A stretch of DNA of 64,000 nt, taken from positions 1-64,000 of the IMG/VR virus record IMGVR_UViG_3300045918_000145; one strand, 5' to 3'. The notes under the pieces are model-generated. The model saw only the letters and a program-made list of their open reading frames with translations, was not told the DNA's origin and did no database searches. Below are positions 1 to 6,341 of the stretch, piece by piece (the stretch's first letter is position 1; every line of letters begins with the position of its first letter). The translations under genes and the position numbers were made by a program. This stretch comes from a virus.

Positions 1-1
1 A

Positions 2-805
2 ATGGGATACGCTCCGCCAGAGCATTTTCCACTTGAAGGATTAGATACACTACCTGCAGGTAAAGCAGGTTGGTTACTCTTCCTAGATGAATTCTCATCT
101 GCATCACTGAGCGTACAGGCAGCAGGTTATAAGCTTGTATTAGACCGTATGGTTGGTAAGTATAAGCTACATAAGAATGTGGCTATAGTATGCGCCGGTA
201 ATAAAGAAACTGATGGTGCGATAGTCAACAGAATGTCAACAGCTATGCAGTCACGTCTAGTACATCTTGAATTAGATGCTGATGTTAAAGCTTGGCTTAG
301 TTGGGCATCAGAGAACTCAATGGACTTCAGAGTAGTGAGCTACATTGAATCTCGTCCTGAGCATCTGCATCTGTTTGATCCAAATCATAACGATAAGACC
401 TTTGCTTGTCCTCGCACATGGGAATTCGTATCTAAGATCATTAAGGATAAGGAAACAAGTCCGCGATTGCTTGACATACTTATAGGTACTATCTCTGCTG
501 GCGTAGCTCATGAATTTAATGCTCATATGAGTTATTGTAGCGAATTACCTAGCATTGGTGATATAATCGCCAACCCAAATAAAATAGCTGTGCCAATTGA
601 CCCATCATTACTTTATGCAACTAGCCATATGGTAGCAGCATATTTGGACAAGGATAACGCTGAGAAGCTCATGGAGTACATCAAACGCTTACCTATAGAG
701 TTTGGTACTACTGCAATTAGATCAGCTCTCAAACGAAGCAAGGAGCTTCTTAAACTACCACCAGTAAGATCCTGGGCAAATGAAATTGCCATTGAGATAT
801 TTTAG
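2..805 (+). CDS. MoxR-type AAA+ ATPase, N4 gp25-like (5' partial)
   Basis: C-terminal 267 residues of an AAA+ ATPase; the reading frame is open to the window edge, so the N-terminus and Walker A lie outside. Visible are a Walker B (WLLFLDEF, about residues 24-31), a sensor-1-like strand ending in Asn (VAIVCAGN, about 61-68) and an arginine-containing segment (SRLVHLELD) typical of MoxR ATPases. N4-like phages pair such an ATPase (gp25) with a zinc/VWA protein (gp24); here the partner is at 6616-7791, separated by an insertion-rich region of about 5.8 kb. The pair is known in the family, but its role in infection is unclear; MoxR/VWA pairs generally act as chaperones or remodelling machines. 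The stop codon lies inside the first stem of the structured element at 801-908. Confidence 0.85.
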   Translation: MGYAPPEHFPLEGLDTLPAGKAGWLLFLDEFSSASLSVQAAGYKLVLDRMVGKYKLHKNVAIVCAGNKETDGAIVNRMSTAMQSRLVHLELDADVKAWLSWASENSMDFRVVSYIESRPEHLHLFDPNHNDKTFACPRTWEFVSKIIKDKETSPRLLDILIGTISAGVAHEFNAHMSYCSELPSIGDIIANPNKIAVPIDPSLLYATSHMVAAYLDKDNAEKLMEYIKRLPIEFGTTAIRSALKRSKELLKLPPVRSWANEIAIEIF

Positions 806-908
806 AATAATAGCCGTAGGCATTTACGAGTGAGGTAGAATATACCTGAAGCCATCGGCAAAGGTATATTCTACTGAGTGAGTGAATTCCGTAGGCTATT
901 ATTCTAAA
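801..908 (+). ncRNA. Structured intergenic element with two nested perfect stems
   Basis: A perfect 15-bp stem (801-815 with 894-908, TTTAGAATAATAGCC and its complement) encloses a perfect 13-bp stem (835-847 with 862-874, GTAGAATATACCT and its complement) whose loop can form a further GCC/GGC mini-stem (851-853 with 857-859). The element overlaps the ATPase stop codon and ends about 33 bases before the next start. There is no U-tract, so it is not a standard terminator. It could be an RNA-processing or stability element or a small RNA. Structure is seen directly; function is unknown. Confidence 0.7.
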
Positions 909-941
909 TAGAAAATAAACCATAATTAAAGGAGAAATACA

Positions 942-1502
942 ATGGCTGGACATACAGGAATACCAACACATAAAACAACACGAAGACTTCAACATGTTTT
1001 AACTAATTTAGAAGCATTTAAAAGTGTAGCTAACGGTACTGACCTAGATATTATAAATGCGATAGAAATACTAGGTATAGGTGTAGCTACAAAAGCTATT
1101 GCTGAAAAAGCAGGAGTACCGCTACATTTTGTAGTTAACGCAATCAAACGATTTGAACTAGTTGATTTTAATACACCACAACCTATTATCAACGATGAAC
1201 CAAAACAAGAAGAACCAACTACCTATGGCGAGTATACTTTTCAAAAAGATTTTCAAGGCAAAGTATGGGTATTATGGGATGAAGTAGCACCAAACTTAAA
1301 CCAATCTAAAGATATCATTGAAGACGTCTTAGCTGTAAGTGTTAGTATTCAAAGTATATCTCTAACAAAAAGTAACACCAGAGATGTGGTAACTGTTTCA
1401 TTCTATCCATACTATAAAGATGAGATAGATTTAGCAGCTCTATTTAAACAACTCAAAGCAGGAGACATCATTGGCATTACGCCAATCAAAATAGGGAACT
1501 GA
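942..1502 (+). CDS. Hypothetical phage protein (186 aa)
   Basis: Starts at an ATG with a good ribosome site (GGAG, 7 bases upstream) just after the structured element at 801-908. The N-terminal half (about residues 20-75) is helical and resembles a small helix-turn-helix (AIEILGIGVATKAIAEKAG), which could bind DNA. The C-terminal half (from about 100) looks like a compact alpha/beta domain. I do not recognise the family. It is the first gene of a tightly packed plus-strand run of small genes. Confidence 0.6.
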   Translation: MAGHTGIPTHKTTRRLQHVLTNLEAFKSVANGTDLDIINAIEILGIGVATKAIAEKAGVPLHFVVNAIKRFELVDFNTPQPIINDEPKQEEPTTYGEYTFQKDFQGKVWVLWDEVAPNLNQSKDIIEDVLAVSVSIQSISLTKSNTRDVVTVSFYPYYKDEIDLAALFKQLKAGDIIGITPIKIGN

Positions 1503-1503
1503 T

Positions 1504-1719
1504 ATGGAATGCTGTAATATTGAAATGTCAAATTTTAGTTACTACGAGAAAGACGCGGTTAATAGAACACCTCATTTCTATTGTGCAAAGTGTGGAGGAC
1601 ACTTATTCAGAGGAAAGGTATACACAGCTGAAGAATGGTTTTTCTATATTAATGGTGTGGCTTATGATAAAACAACCCACATTTTGCCATATAGACATTT
1701 ACTTAAAAAGGAGAAATAA
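1504..1719 (+). CDS. Small zinc-ribbon-like protein (71 aa)
   Basis: A 71-residue protein with paired cysteines: CC near residue 3 and CAKCGG in the middle, a plausible zinc knuckle. The start lies two bases after the previous stop and the stop overlaps the next start (TAATG), so translation is probably coupled. A second frame (1520-1732) is also open here, but it lacks the cysteine pattern and a ribosome site. Function unknown. Confidence 0.6.
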   Translation: MECCNIEMSNFSYYEKDAVNRTPHFYCAKCGGHLFRGKVYTAEEWFFYINGVAYDKTTHILPYRHLLKKEK

Positions 1720-2255
1720 TGTCAGATACTGATTTTGAAAATGGATACCAACTTGGTATAGCAGAACGAAAGATATACATTCCGCTGAAAGTTGAACTGA
1801 TGACGCTCGTGGGACTTGAAGAATCTATGGAAGCCATGAGGCTACCATTAGGCTCTAAGGGCAAAACCCTGGCTGAAGACATAGCATTAGCTTCAAAGCT
1901 AATTAAGAACGGCCCAGACCATGCTAAGGCGATGAGAGGTATCGTTGCTTACACACGTATTCAAATGCAGGTTGGATTCATGATTGAATTTGAAACCTAT
2001 AGAGCAGGGGTTGAATGCCTATCTACATCTTCTGCCATGCATACTGATCTGAAGAATATGAGTGGCCCTGAGCTTGCTGAACAGAAACAGGCAGACCTTC
2101 CTATGAAGTATTACACTCGAATAGCTACAATCAGCTATCAGGCTCTGAGGAATATGTATTTCGCTCGTAGGAATCATCGCCATCCTGATTGGCAGATATT
2201 CTGCGATTGGATTGAGCGACTACCATTTGCTCAAGAACTGATCACAGTAAAATAA
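1719..2255 (+). CDS. Conserved hypothetical phage protein (178 aa)
   Basis: Helical protein with polar signature segments (STSSAMH near residue 103, RRNHRHPDW near 150, WIERLPF near 162) of the kind strongly conserved in some phage families, though I cannot name this one. Good ribosome site (AAGGAG) and TAATG overlap with the preceding gene. The Arg/His-rich segment could be an active or nucleic-acid-binding site, but it does not match the ThyX RHR motif. Confidence 0.6.
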   Translation: MSDTDFENGYQLGIAERKIYIPLKVELMTLVGLEESMEAMRLPLGSKGKTLAEDIALASKLIKNGPDHAKAMRGIVAYTRIQMQVGFMIEFETYRAGVECLSTSSAMHTDLKNMSGPELAEQKQADLPMKYYTRIATISYQALRNMYFARRNHRHPDWQIFCDWIERLPFAQELITVK

Positions 2256-2265
2256 CGGAGGTAGC

Positions 2266-2874
2266 ATGAGAGAAGAATGGCAAGATAGATACGAATTGAT
2301 TCAGAGATTAAACAAGGCAAACGTAACAGACATTGACAAGATTCAGAAGAAGAGTTTTGGTGTTGGTGTATTAGTGTTTGTATTGGGTTTTGCTTTTGGT
2401 TGGTTCTTGATGTCTACATTTAATCACCCTATTGAATTCATCGAACATTCAGAACTGAAACCTGAGGTCAATACCTGCATGACTTCAAAGTGTCACACTA
2501 GAAAGTGGGCAATGATTCGATACTTTGAAAGCAGAAAGAATCCTCATCCAGTTGAATCTGCTACAGCTGTACTGGCTACAACTAAGCCAAAGCTCATAGC
2601 AGCTATTATAACCAAAGGAGAAAAGAACACTCCATATTGGAAACGTAACCACGGATGGAAAAATCGCCACAATGGTATGGGTGGAGTAAATGAAAAGGAC
2701 TGGGGCAAAGTACCAGCTAATCCAATAGACCAAGCCAAGCAAATTGACTGGGTAATTGATGAACTACTAGATCAGCATAAGGGCAGTAGAAAGATGGCAA
2801 TCTCACATTATGGTGGAGACTCTACCGATAATTATTGGAATCAGGTTTCAGCAGAAATAAATAAAGTTCCTTAA
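2266..2874 (+). CDS. Membrane-anchored lysozyme/transglycosylase-like protein (202 aa)
   Basis: About 28 charged residues are followed by one strong transmembrane segment (about 31-48, VGVLVFVLGFAFGWFLM) and a periplasm-facing domain. The C-terminal 120 residues resemble SLT/lysozyme-fold enzymes: LIAAIITKGEKN would hold the catalytic Glu, then HNGMGGVNEKDWGKVP, and an ISHYGGD segment in the place of the usual YNGG. A Cys-x4-Cys-His motif (CMTSKCH) sits just after the membrane segment, probably a disulfide. It lies in the early/middle region, far from the late lysis cassette, so a role in wall remodelling or superinfection is possible. The assignment rests on motif resemblance. Confidence 0.5.
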   Translation: MREEWQDRYELIQRLNKANVTDIDKIQKKSFGVGVLVFVLGFAFGWFLMSTFNHPIEFIEHSELKPEVNTCMTSKCHTRKWAMIRYFESRKNPHPVESATAVLATTKPKLIAAIITKGEKNTPYWKRNHGWKNRHNGMGGVNEKDWGKVPANPIDQAKQIDWVIDELLDQHKGSRKMAISHYGGDSTDNYWNQVSAEINKVP

Positions 2875-2884
2875 AGGATAGACA

Positions 2885-3097
2885 GTGAAAATTGAAGACT
2901 TTGAAAAAGAAGGAATTCATATCAGACCTGAAGTAAAGAAGCATTATCCTTACTTTCTTCAATGCGTAAAAAATTATGGTTCAGACACTGTTAAAACAGT
3001 TTTGGATAAAGGCAGTGATGGTAACATCAAACTAAAATTTCTTAAAAATAAAAAGGATCGTTACCAGATGATGCAATTGCTTGATATGGTGAAATAA
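2885..3097 (+). CDS. Small hypothetical protein (70 aa)
   Basis: Starts with GTG behind AAAGGATAG. It is a basic, helical 70-residue protein with no recognised motif, and the last gene before a candidate terminator and the cassette block. Confidence 0.5.
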   Translation: MKIEDFEKEGIHIRPEVKKHYPYFLQCVKNYGSDTVKTVLDKGSDGNIKLKFLKNKKDRYQMMQLLDMVK

Positions 3098-3130
3098 TTA
3101 AACTAAGTATAAAAATCAAACTATCTAAAT

Positions 3131-3163
3131 AAAAACCCAGTTTTTGGCTGGATTTTTATTTTT
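3131..3163 (+). terminator. Candidate rho-independent terminator
   Basis: AAAAACCCAG (3131-3140) pairs with CTGGATTTTT (3148-3157) across one C/A mismatch, followed by ATTTTT. It closes the transcription unit before the cassette block. Its strength is uncertain because most of the stem is A/T. Confidence 0.5.
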
Positions 3164-3172
3164 GGAGAAACC

Positions 3173-3199
3173 ATGCCTACAACAAATCACTGGTAGGCA
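3173..3199 (+). repeat. 8-bp inverted repeat containing a 7-codon ORF at the cassette-block edge
   Basis: ATGCCTAC (3173-3180) and GTAGGCAT (3192-3199) form a perfect inverted repeat; the second arm runs into attC-like site A. A phage-style ribosome site (TTGGAG) precedes the ATG, which opens a seven-codon ORF (MPTTNHW) ending directly before the site. This may be the stump of a phage gene, or a degenerate mini-cassette at the insertion junction. Confidence 0.45.
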
Positions 3200-3246
3200 T
3201 AACGGCTTGAGTTGAGCCGTACAACGGCTCGAACGTTTGGTTATGC
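3196..3246 (-). repeat. attC-like recombination site A
   Basis: On the minus strand the site reads as a canonical integron attC: R'' GCATAAAC, a 5-base spacer, L'' GTTC+GAGCCGT, a 3-base loop, L' ACGGCTC+AAC, TCAAGCC, and R' GTTATGC. The arms pair over 10 bp with one bulged base (C on the minus strand, G3230 on the plus strand) beside GTT/AAC, the extrahelical base typical of attC. The R' side closely matches the published class 1 consensus (AACTCAAGCGTTRRRY). R'' carries one extra A relative to the exact complement of R'. Confidence 0.75.
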
Positions 3247-3270
3247 GTTCAAGCAGATCGGAGGATAAGG

Positions 3271-3450
3271 ATGGTTATAATCAAGGGATTACCTGACGAA
3301 ATCAACGCCGCAATTAATCTGCTTTGGGAATATGCCGATGATGCTTGTTTGAGTGGTCGGACGAAAAAGGAATGCATCAATGAAGGATATGATTGCAAGT
3401 CTAAATCCGGTGCTCACATGCTTACGTTTTCAATTTCACGTAGAGCATAA
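3271..3450 (+). CDS. Cassette ORF 1 (59 aa, hypothetical)
   Basis: ATG behind a clear GGAGG (about 3259-3263); 59 codons end in TAA that is part of the R box of site B (GCATAAC). A stop embedded in the recombination site is typical of integron cassette genes. The protein is small, with two cysteines (ACLSGRTKKECINEGYDC), and is unrecognised. Base composition is richer in G+C than in neighbouring phage genes. The ORF runs opposite to the canonical attC orientation. Confidence 0.6.
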   Translation: MVIIKGLPDEINAAINLLWEYADDACLSGRTKKECINEGYDCKSKSGAHMLTFSISRRA

Positions 3451-3478
3451 CGAGTTGAACACAGCGGCTTGGTTATCC
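3445..3478 (-). repeat. attC-like site B, collapsed (hairpin lost)
   Basis: Outer boxes are present (minus strand: R'' GGATAAC, R' GTTATGC), but between them the L'' start GTTC is fused directly to the L' end AACTC, as if the central palindrome had been deleted. R' matches the box at the far end of the flanking cassette (GCATAAC/GTTATGC) and R'' matches site C (GGATAAC/GTTATCC), as expected if each site was made by joining two circular cassettes. Confidence 0.6.
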
Positions 3479-3508
3479 CGGTTTTCTTTGCTACCTCAAA
3501 ATAATTAC

Positions 3509-3536
3509 TTGACAACGTAAGCGCTTATGATATGAT
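3509..3536 (+). promoter_or_regulatory. Sigma70-like promoter inside cassette 2
   Basis: A consensus -35 TTGACA (3509-3514), 16-bp spacer and TATGAT -10 (3531-3536), 40 bases before the ribosome site of the ORF at 3576. It lies within the segment bounded by sites B and C, so the cassette carries its own promoter. Confidence 0.6.
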
Positions 3537-3575
3537 TGAGGCATAGAAGGCAATCACGAAGCATGGAGGCAGCAA

Positions 3576-3752
3576 ATGAAAAACTTAGGATTGTTCATGT
3601 ACCGTTCAGCAAAATCAGGATTGATCGTCACCGAACTCAATGGCATATATTATGTTTCTGACCCGAAAGGCCGCGCAGTGAATTGCAACGCATTAAACGA
3701 TCTCAAAGCAGCAAAACAGAGAGCAGACAATGGGTTAGGGGTGGGTGAATAA
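3576..3752 (+). CDS. Cassette ORF 2 (58 aa, hypothetical)
   Basis: ATG behind GGAGGC; 58 residues rich in aromatic and basic positions near the N-terminus (MKNLGLFMYRSAKSG), unrecognised. It lies downstream of a sigma70-like promoter, and the next ORF starts one base after the stop, so the two are probably coupled. G+C-richer than phage neighbours. Confidence 0.6.
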   Translation: MKNLGLFMYRSAKSGLIVTELNGIYYVSDPKGRAVNCNALNDLKAAKQRADNGLGVGE

Positions 3753-3753
3753 G

Positions 3754-3900
3754 ATGAAATGTCCACATTGCGGGGGTGAAATAGAGGTTGCTGCAATCCT
3801 CGGCAAAGAAGGCGGCAAAAAGTCAAAGCGGGTTTTAACTCCAGAGCAAGCGAAGGCAATGGTGGAAGCACGGGAAAAGAAGAAACGGGATAAGGGATAA
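3754..3900 (+). CDS. Cassette ORF 3, small zinc-knuckle protein (48 aa)
   Basis: A 48-residue protein beginning with a zinc-knuckle-like CPHCGG and ending in a highly basic helix (VEARKKKRDKG type). Similar short CxxC proteins occur on plasmids, phages and cassettes. The stop TAA forms part of site C (GGATAAC), again the cassette-like arrangement. Confidence 0.6.
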   Translation: MKCPHCGGEIEVAAILGKEGGKKSKRVLTPEQAKAMVEAREKKKRDKG

Positions 3901-3959
3901 CGGCTTCAGTTCAGGGGTGCCGGACTTATCGGCATCCCTCTGGAACGTTATGGTTATGT
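3895..3959 (-). repeat. attC-like recombination site C
   Basis: Minus-strand reading: R'' ACATAAC, 6-base spacer, L'' starting GTTC+CAG, loop, L' ending CTG+AAC, TGAAGCC, R' GTTATCC. In plus coordinates GTT (3909-3911), CAG, GGG, TGCCG pair with CGGCA, CCC, CTG, AAC (3944-3946), 14 bp with single-base bulges at 3935, 3939 and G3943. The bulge next to AAC is in the same place as in site A. The plus-strand right end has a duplicated box (GTTATG GTTATG, 3947-3958). Confidence 0.75.
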
Positions 3960-3978
3960 CGCGAAAGGGAGGAACAAC

Positions 3979-4251
3979 GTGAGCAAACAAAAACTGATAA
4001 AGGCACTTCAAGGCGTTGACGAATTTGTAAACTATTTTGCAGAGGAACGCACTCAGACGATAATCACAGATATTCGAGCCAGTATCGAAAACAGCACCAC
4101 TCTGCGCGATCAGTTTGCTATGGCGGCATCTACTGGATTAATAGCAAATAGACAAAACTACATTAGGCATGGAATGGATACGGCTGATATAGCTTTGTTT
4201 TCATACCGATTGGCAGATGCTATGCTTAAAGCAAGAGAGGAGAGTGTATGA
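3979..4251 (+). CDS. Conserved small phage protein (90 aa)
   Basis: GTG start behind GGAGG. The C-terminal half (STTLRDQFAMAASTGL then ADAMLKAREE) resembles a small protein common in phages and prophages (LRDxFAxxA...ADAMLxAR). Function unknown. The stop overlaps the next start by four bases. It lies directly downstream of site C and is probably phage DNA rather than cassette cargo. Confidence 0.65.
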   Translation: MSKQKLIKALQGVDEFVNYFAEERTQTIITDIRASIENSTTLRDQFAMAASTGLIANRQNYIRHGMDTADIALFSYRLADAMLKAREESV

Positions 4252-4757
4252 GTGAAAAATTCAAAGAGTTCATAACTAACTACAAGCCAAGATTTAGAGA
4301 TGAAAATGGCTATCCTGAATACCGAATAGAAGATATGCAGAAAGCCTTTAATGCTGGAATAGCAGGCCTCGCCAATAAATTCGAGGCAAGTGACGCTGAC
4401 GAATGGGATAGACACCTAGCAGACCTGAATGAAGAAAACAGGTCGTTGCGTGAACAACTCGCCACCGTGACAGAGCAACGGGATAACGCTAACAAAGCGT
4501 GGGAAGATTTAACGACAGTCACAGAAGAATGTATTGCACAGTGTAACACCATAAAAACGGAGAGGGATGAATTCAAAGAGTCAATGCTTGAGTGGTTTAG
4601 AACTTCTGAAATGTGGCGCACTAGAGAGCGTGATGCTGTTAAAACCATCTCATCCCAAAAGGAAGAGATGGGTAAATACCGAATGTCTATTATTGAACTT
4701 GAAGCCGACAACGCCAAGCTGTTAAACGATTGCAAGATGCTGGCTCAATGGATCTAA
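4248..4757 (+). CDS. Coiled-coil phage protein (169 aa), possibly truncated
   Basis: An N-terminal 50 residues of mixed structure is followed by a long heptad-rich coiled coil (about 55-165). The frame stops at TAA 4755-4757 but stays open for another 21 codons, encoding an ending with CECPTC and ARKYI before TAA at 4821-4823. That tail looks like a genuine zinc-knuckle C-terminus, so the stop may be a nonsense mutation or a readthrough site. Function unknown. Confidence 0.6.
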   Translation: MSEKFKEFITNYKPRFRDENGYPEYRIEDMQKAFNAGIAGLANKFEASDADEWDRHLADLNEENRSLREQLATVTEQRDNANKAWEDLTTVTEECIAQCNTIKTERDEFKESMLEWFRTSEMWRTRERDAVKTISSQKEEMGKYRMSIIELEADNAKLLNDCKMLAQWI

Positions 4758-4823
4758 GGCAGACCCGCATTTCAGAATGGTTGTGAATGCCCAACTTGCC
4801 AAACAGCGAGGAAATACATTTAA
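4758..4823 (+). pseudogene. In-frame C-terminal tail beyond the stop of the coiled-coil gene
   Basis: Same frame as the gene ending at 4757: 21 sense codons including CECPTC and a basic ARKYI end, then TAA. No start or ribosome site of its own. Best read as the lost or conditionally read C-terminus of the preceding gene. Confidence 0.4.
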
Positions 4824-4905
4824 ACATTAGCCGTGATCATCAAGCCTGCAGAGCGTTTTAATAGATTGACGTAAACTGAGGACGGATAATTCAAGGAGTA
4901 TACGT

Positions 4906-5079
4906 ATGCCAGTTAAACAACTAACTAAAGACGAGATAGCTGCAATACAGCACACTATAACTCCAATACATAGAGTACATGATATAAGCCAAAGAAGAAC
5001 ACATATATCATCTGATGCATCTAATTCTAAAATGGCTATTAAGACTAGGAGGGAATCAGTTGATAAATGGAGAAACTAA
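4906..5079 (+). CDS. Small hypothetical protein (57 aa)
   Basis: ATG 6-7 bases after AAGGAG. A basic, His- and Arg-rich 57-residue protein. Its stop overlaps the next start (TAATG), which supports both starts. Unrecognised. Confidence 0.55.
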   Translation: MPVKQLTKDEIAAIQHTITPIHRVHDISQRRTHISSDASNSKMAIKTRRESVDKWRN

Positions 5080-5546
5080 TGCGAACAGGTACTGAGTCAC
5101 CCCACGTAACAAAACTCAAAAGAAAACTTCCTCAATCATCCTACCCAGATAAAATATGCAAATGGTGTGAAACCAAACTAGTTAGAACCAGGCAAAGTCT
5201 TACCGAGTGGAATCTTATTACTACTTGCGGAAAAGGATGCGCTACTAACTGGCGTTGGTATAAATGTAGTAAAGCTCAGCATGAAATAAATGAACCACCA
5301 CTACCAGACAAGTTTTGTATGGCTTGTGATAATTTATTAGTACGTAGAGAGAATGAACATAAGCAAGCTTGGATTAAACGTAATTACTGCAGCAAAACAT
5401 GTGCCGCCTGTGGCAAGACTCGTGTAAAAGTTAAAGTACCTATTGCAGAGTTATCTGAGGAACTCCGTGTAGGAGTTAAAAGATATATTCCAGGTACGCC
5501 TGAGTTTGAAGTATTAGCCAAACAATATCTAGCAAGGGGGTTCTAA
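5079..5546 (+). CDS. Double zinc-finger-like protein (155 aa)
   Basis: Two related cysteine modules in tandem: PDKICKWCETKLV...TTCGKGC and PDKFCMACDNLLV...NYCSKTCAACG, each CxxC plus a second Cys pair, so an internal duplication of a zinc-binding unit is likely. I chose the ATG at 5079 (coupled TAATG, with GGAG about 7 bases upstream) over one at 5067. Possible nucleic-acid binding; function unknown. Confidence 0.65.
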   Translation: MRTGTESPHVTKLKRKLPQSSYPDKICKWCETKLVRTRQSLTEWNLITTCGKGCATNWRWYKCSKAQHEINEPPLPDKFCMACDNLLVRRENEHKQAWIKRNYCSKTCAACGKTRVKVKVPIAELSEELRVGVKRYIPGTPEFEVLAKQYLARGF

Positions 5547-5806
5547 TGTACGCTGAAGAAATAATATCTAAGATTGATGGACCAATATTCAAAAAACAAC
5601 GAGAGCTATTACATGCTATTATTAATAGCGGAGTATTAGCTAAAGTAGCTGTAGAACCTCTACAAGGGCTTGAAAATCTACTAGATGAAATAGCTGACTG
5701 CGCTCATGACGTGTACGGAAAAGATTGTCTATTTGCAGATCCAGAATTAGAGCGTAAAGCAGAAGAAAATCAACACGTAGAACGAATACAAACATATAAC
5801 CACTAA
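5546..5806 (+). CDS. Hypothetical protein (86 aa)
   Basis: A small acidic helical protein, coupled by TAATG to the preceding gene; a GGGG stretch just before the stop may be its ribosome site. No recognised motif. Confidence 0.5.
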   Translation: MYAEEIISKIDGPIFKKQRELLHAIINSGVLAKVAVEPLQGLENLLDEIADCAHDVYGKDCLFADPELERKAEENQHVERIQTYNH

Positions 5807-5817
5807 CGGAGGTAGTC

Positions 5818-6114
5818 ATGTTTCAAATTGAAGTTTCAACTGGCGAAGAAGGAAAAGTAACAATGCGTGGTTGCGCTGATGGCACAGTTGAACTATGTAA
5901 ATTGGTTGAGAAGAAAATAGTTAATAAAGAGACAGAAGAAGTAACCTATAGCCCTGAGCTAATAGCATATGCTTACTATGCATCCATTGAACAGGCTTTC
6001 AATAAGATTGCACGTATGCGTATAGGGTCATCCAATGCAACCTCTCTCGTAGAGCTTACGGAAGCCATAAAACAAATTCGTTTAGACATTAAACAGGAGC
6101 TAGGAGTGTTGTAA
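5818..6114 (+). CDS. Hypothetical protein (98 aa)
   Basis: ATG behind GGAGGT. An N-terminal beta-rich half and a C-terminal helical half (SLVELTEAIKQIRLDIKQEL). Stop overlaps the next start. Unrecognised. Confidence 0.55.
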   Translation: MFQIEVSTGEEGKVTMRGCADGTVELCKLVEKKIVNKETEEVTYSPELIAYAYYASIEQAFNKIARMRIGSSNATSLVELTEAIKQIRLDIKQELGVL

Positions 6115-6278
6115 TGCCAGAGAATGAAAACCAAAAATACTATGATTATCTGATTACACTACGTAATACCGGCAAGATTAATATGATGGCAGCAGTACCT
6201 TATCTTGAAAGAGATTTTGGTTTAACAAAAGAAGAAGCCAAGACAATTCTATTTGCTTGGATGAAATTACCTGATTAA
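6114..6278 (+). CDS. Small phage protein (54 aa)
   Basis: Coupled through TAATG, with AGGAG upstream. The sequence pattern (TGKINMMAAVPYLERDFGL...EEAKTILFAWMK) matches a small protein seen in many phage accessory regions. Function unknown. Confidence 0.6.
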   Translation: MPENENQKYYDYLITLRNTGKINMMAAVPYLERDFGLTKEEAKTILFAWMKLPD

Positions 6279-6284
6279 CACATA

Positions 6285-6328
6285 CGCCATACGGACATCC
6301 CACCCTACGGGTGGGTGTCCTACTGGCG
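6285..6328 (+). promoter_or_regulatory. Large leader hairpin before the gene at 6342
   Basis: CGCCA (6285-6289) pairs with TGGCG (6324-6328); GGACA and CCCACCC (6293-6305) pair with GGGTGGG and TGTCC (6309-6320) around a TAC triloop with one bulged T. About 17 bp in total. It ends before the ribosome site and has no U-tract, so attenuation or RNA stability is more likely than termination. Confidence 0.55.
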
Positions 6329-6341
6329 GATAGGAGATGTA

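Noticed and set aside
1520-1732. Alternative 70-aa plus-strand ORF over the zinc-ribbon gene
   Set aside because: No ribosome site, and it loses the cysteine pattern of the 1504-1719 frame, which is also coupled to both neighbours.
2449-2520. Haem-binding CxnCH motif in the 202-aa protein
   Set aside because: The Cx4CH spacing is rare, there is a single copy, and the rest of the protein looks like a lysozyme-type domain; a disulfide is simpler.
3650-3871. 73-aa minus-strand ORF inside the cassette block
   Set aside because: No ribosome site, overlaps two plus-strand ORFs with good ribosome sites, and has the composition of a shadow frame.
4248-4290. CATAAC at 4271 as the far end of a fourth cassette
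   Set aside because: Matches only part of the expected GACATAAC box, lies inside a phage gene, and has no attC fold around it.
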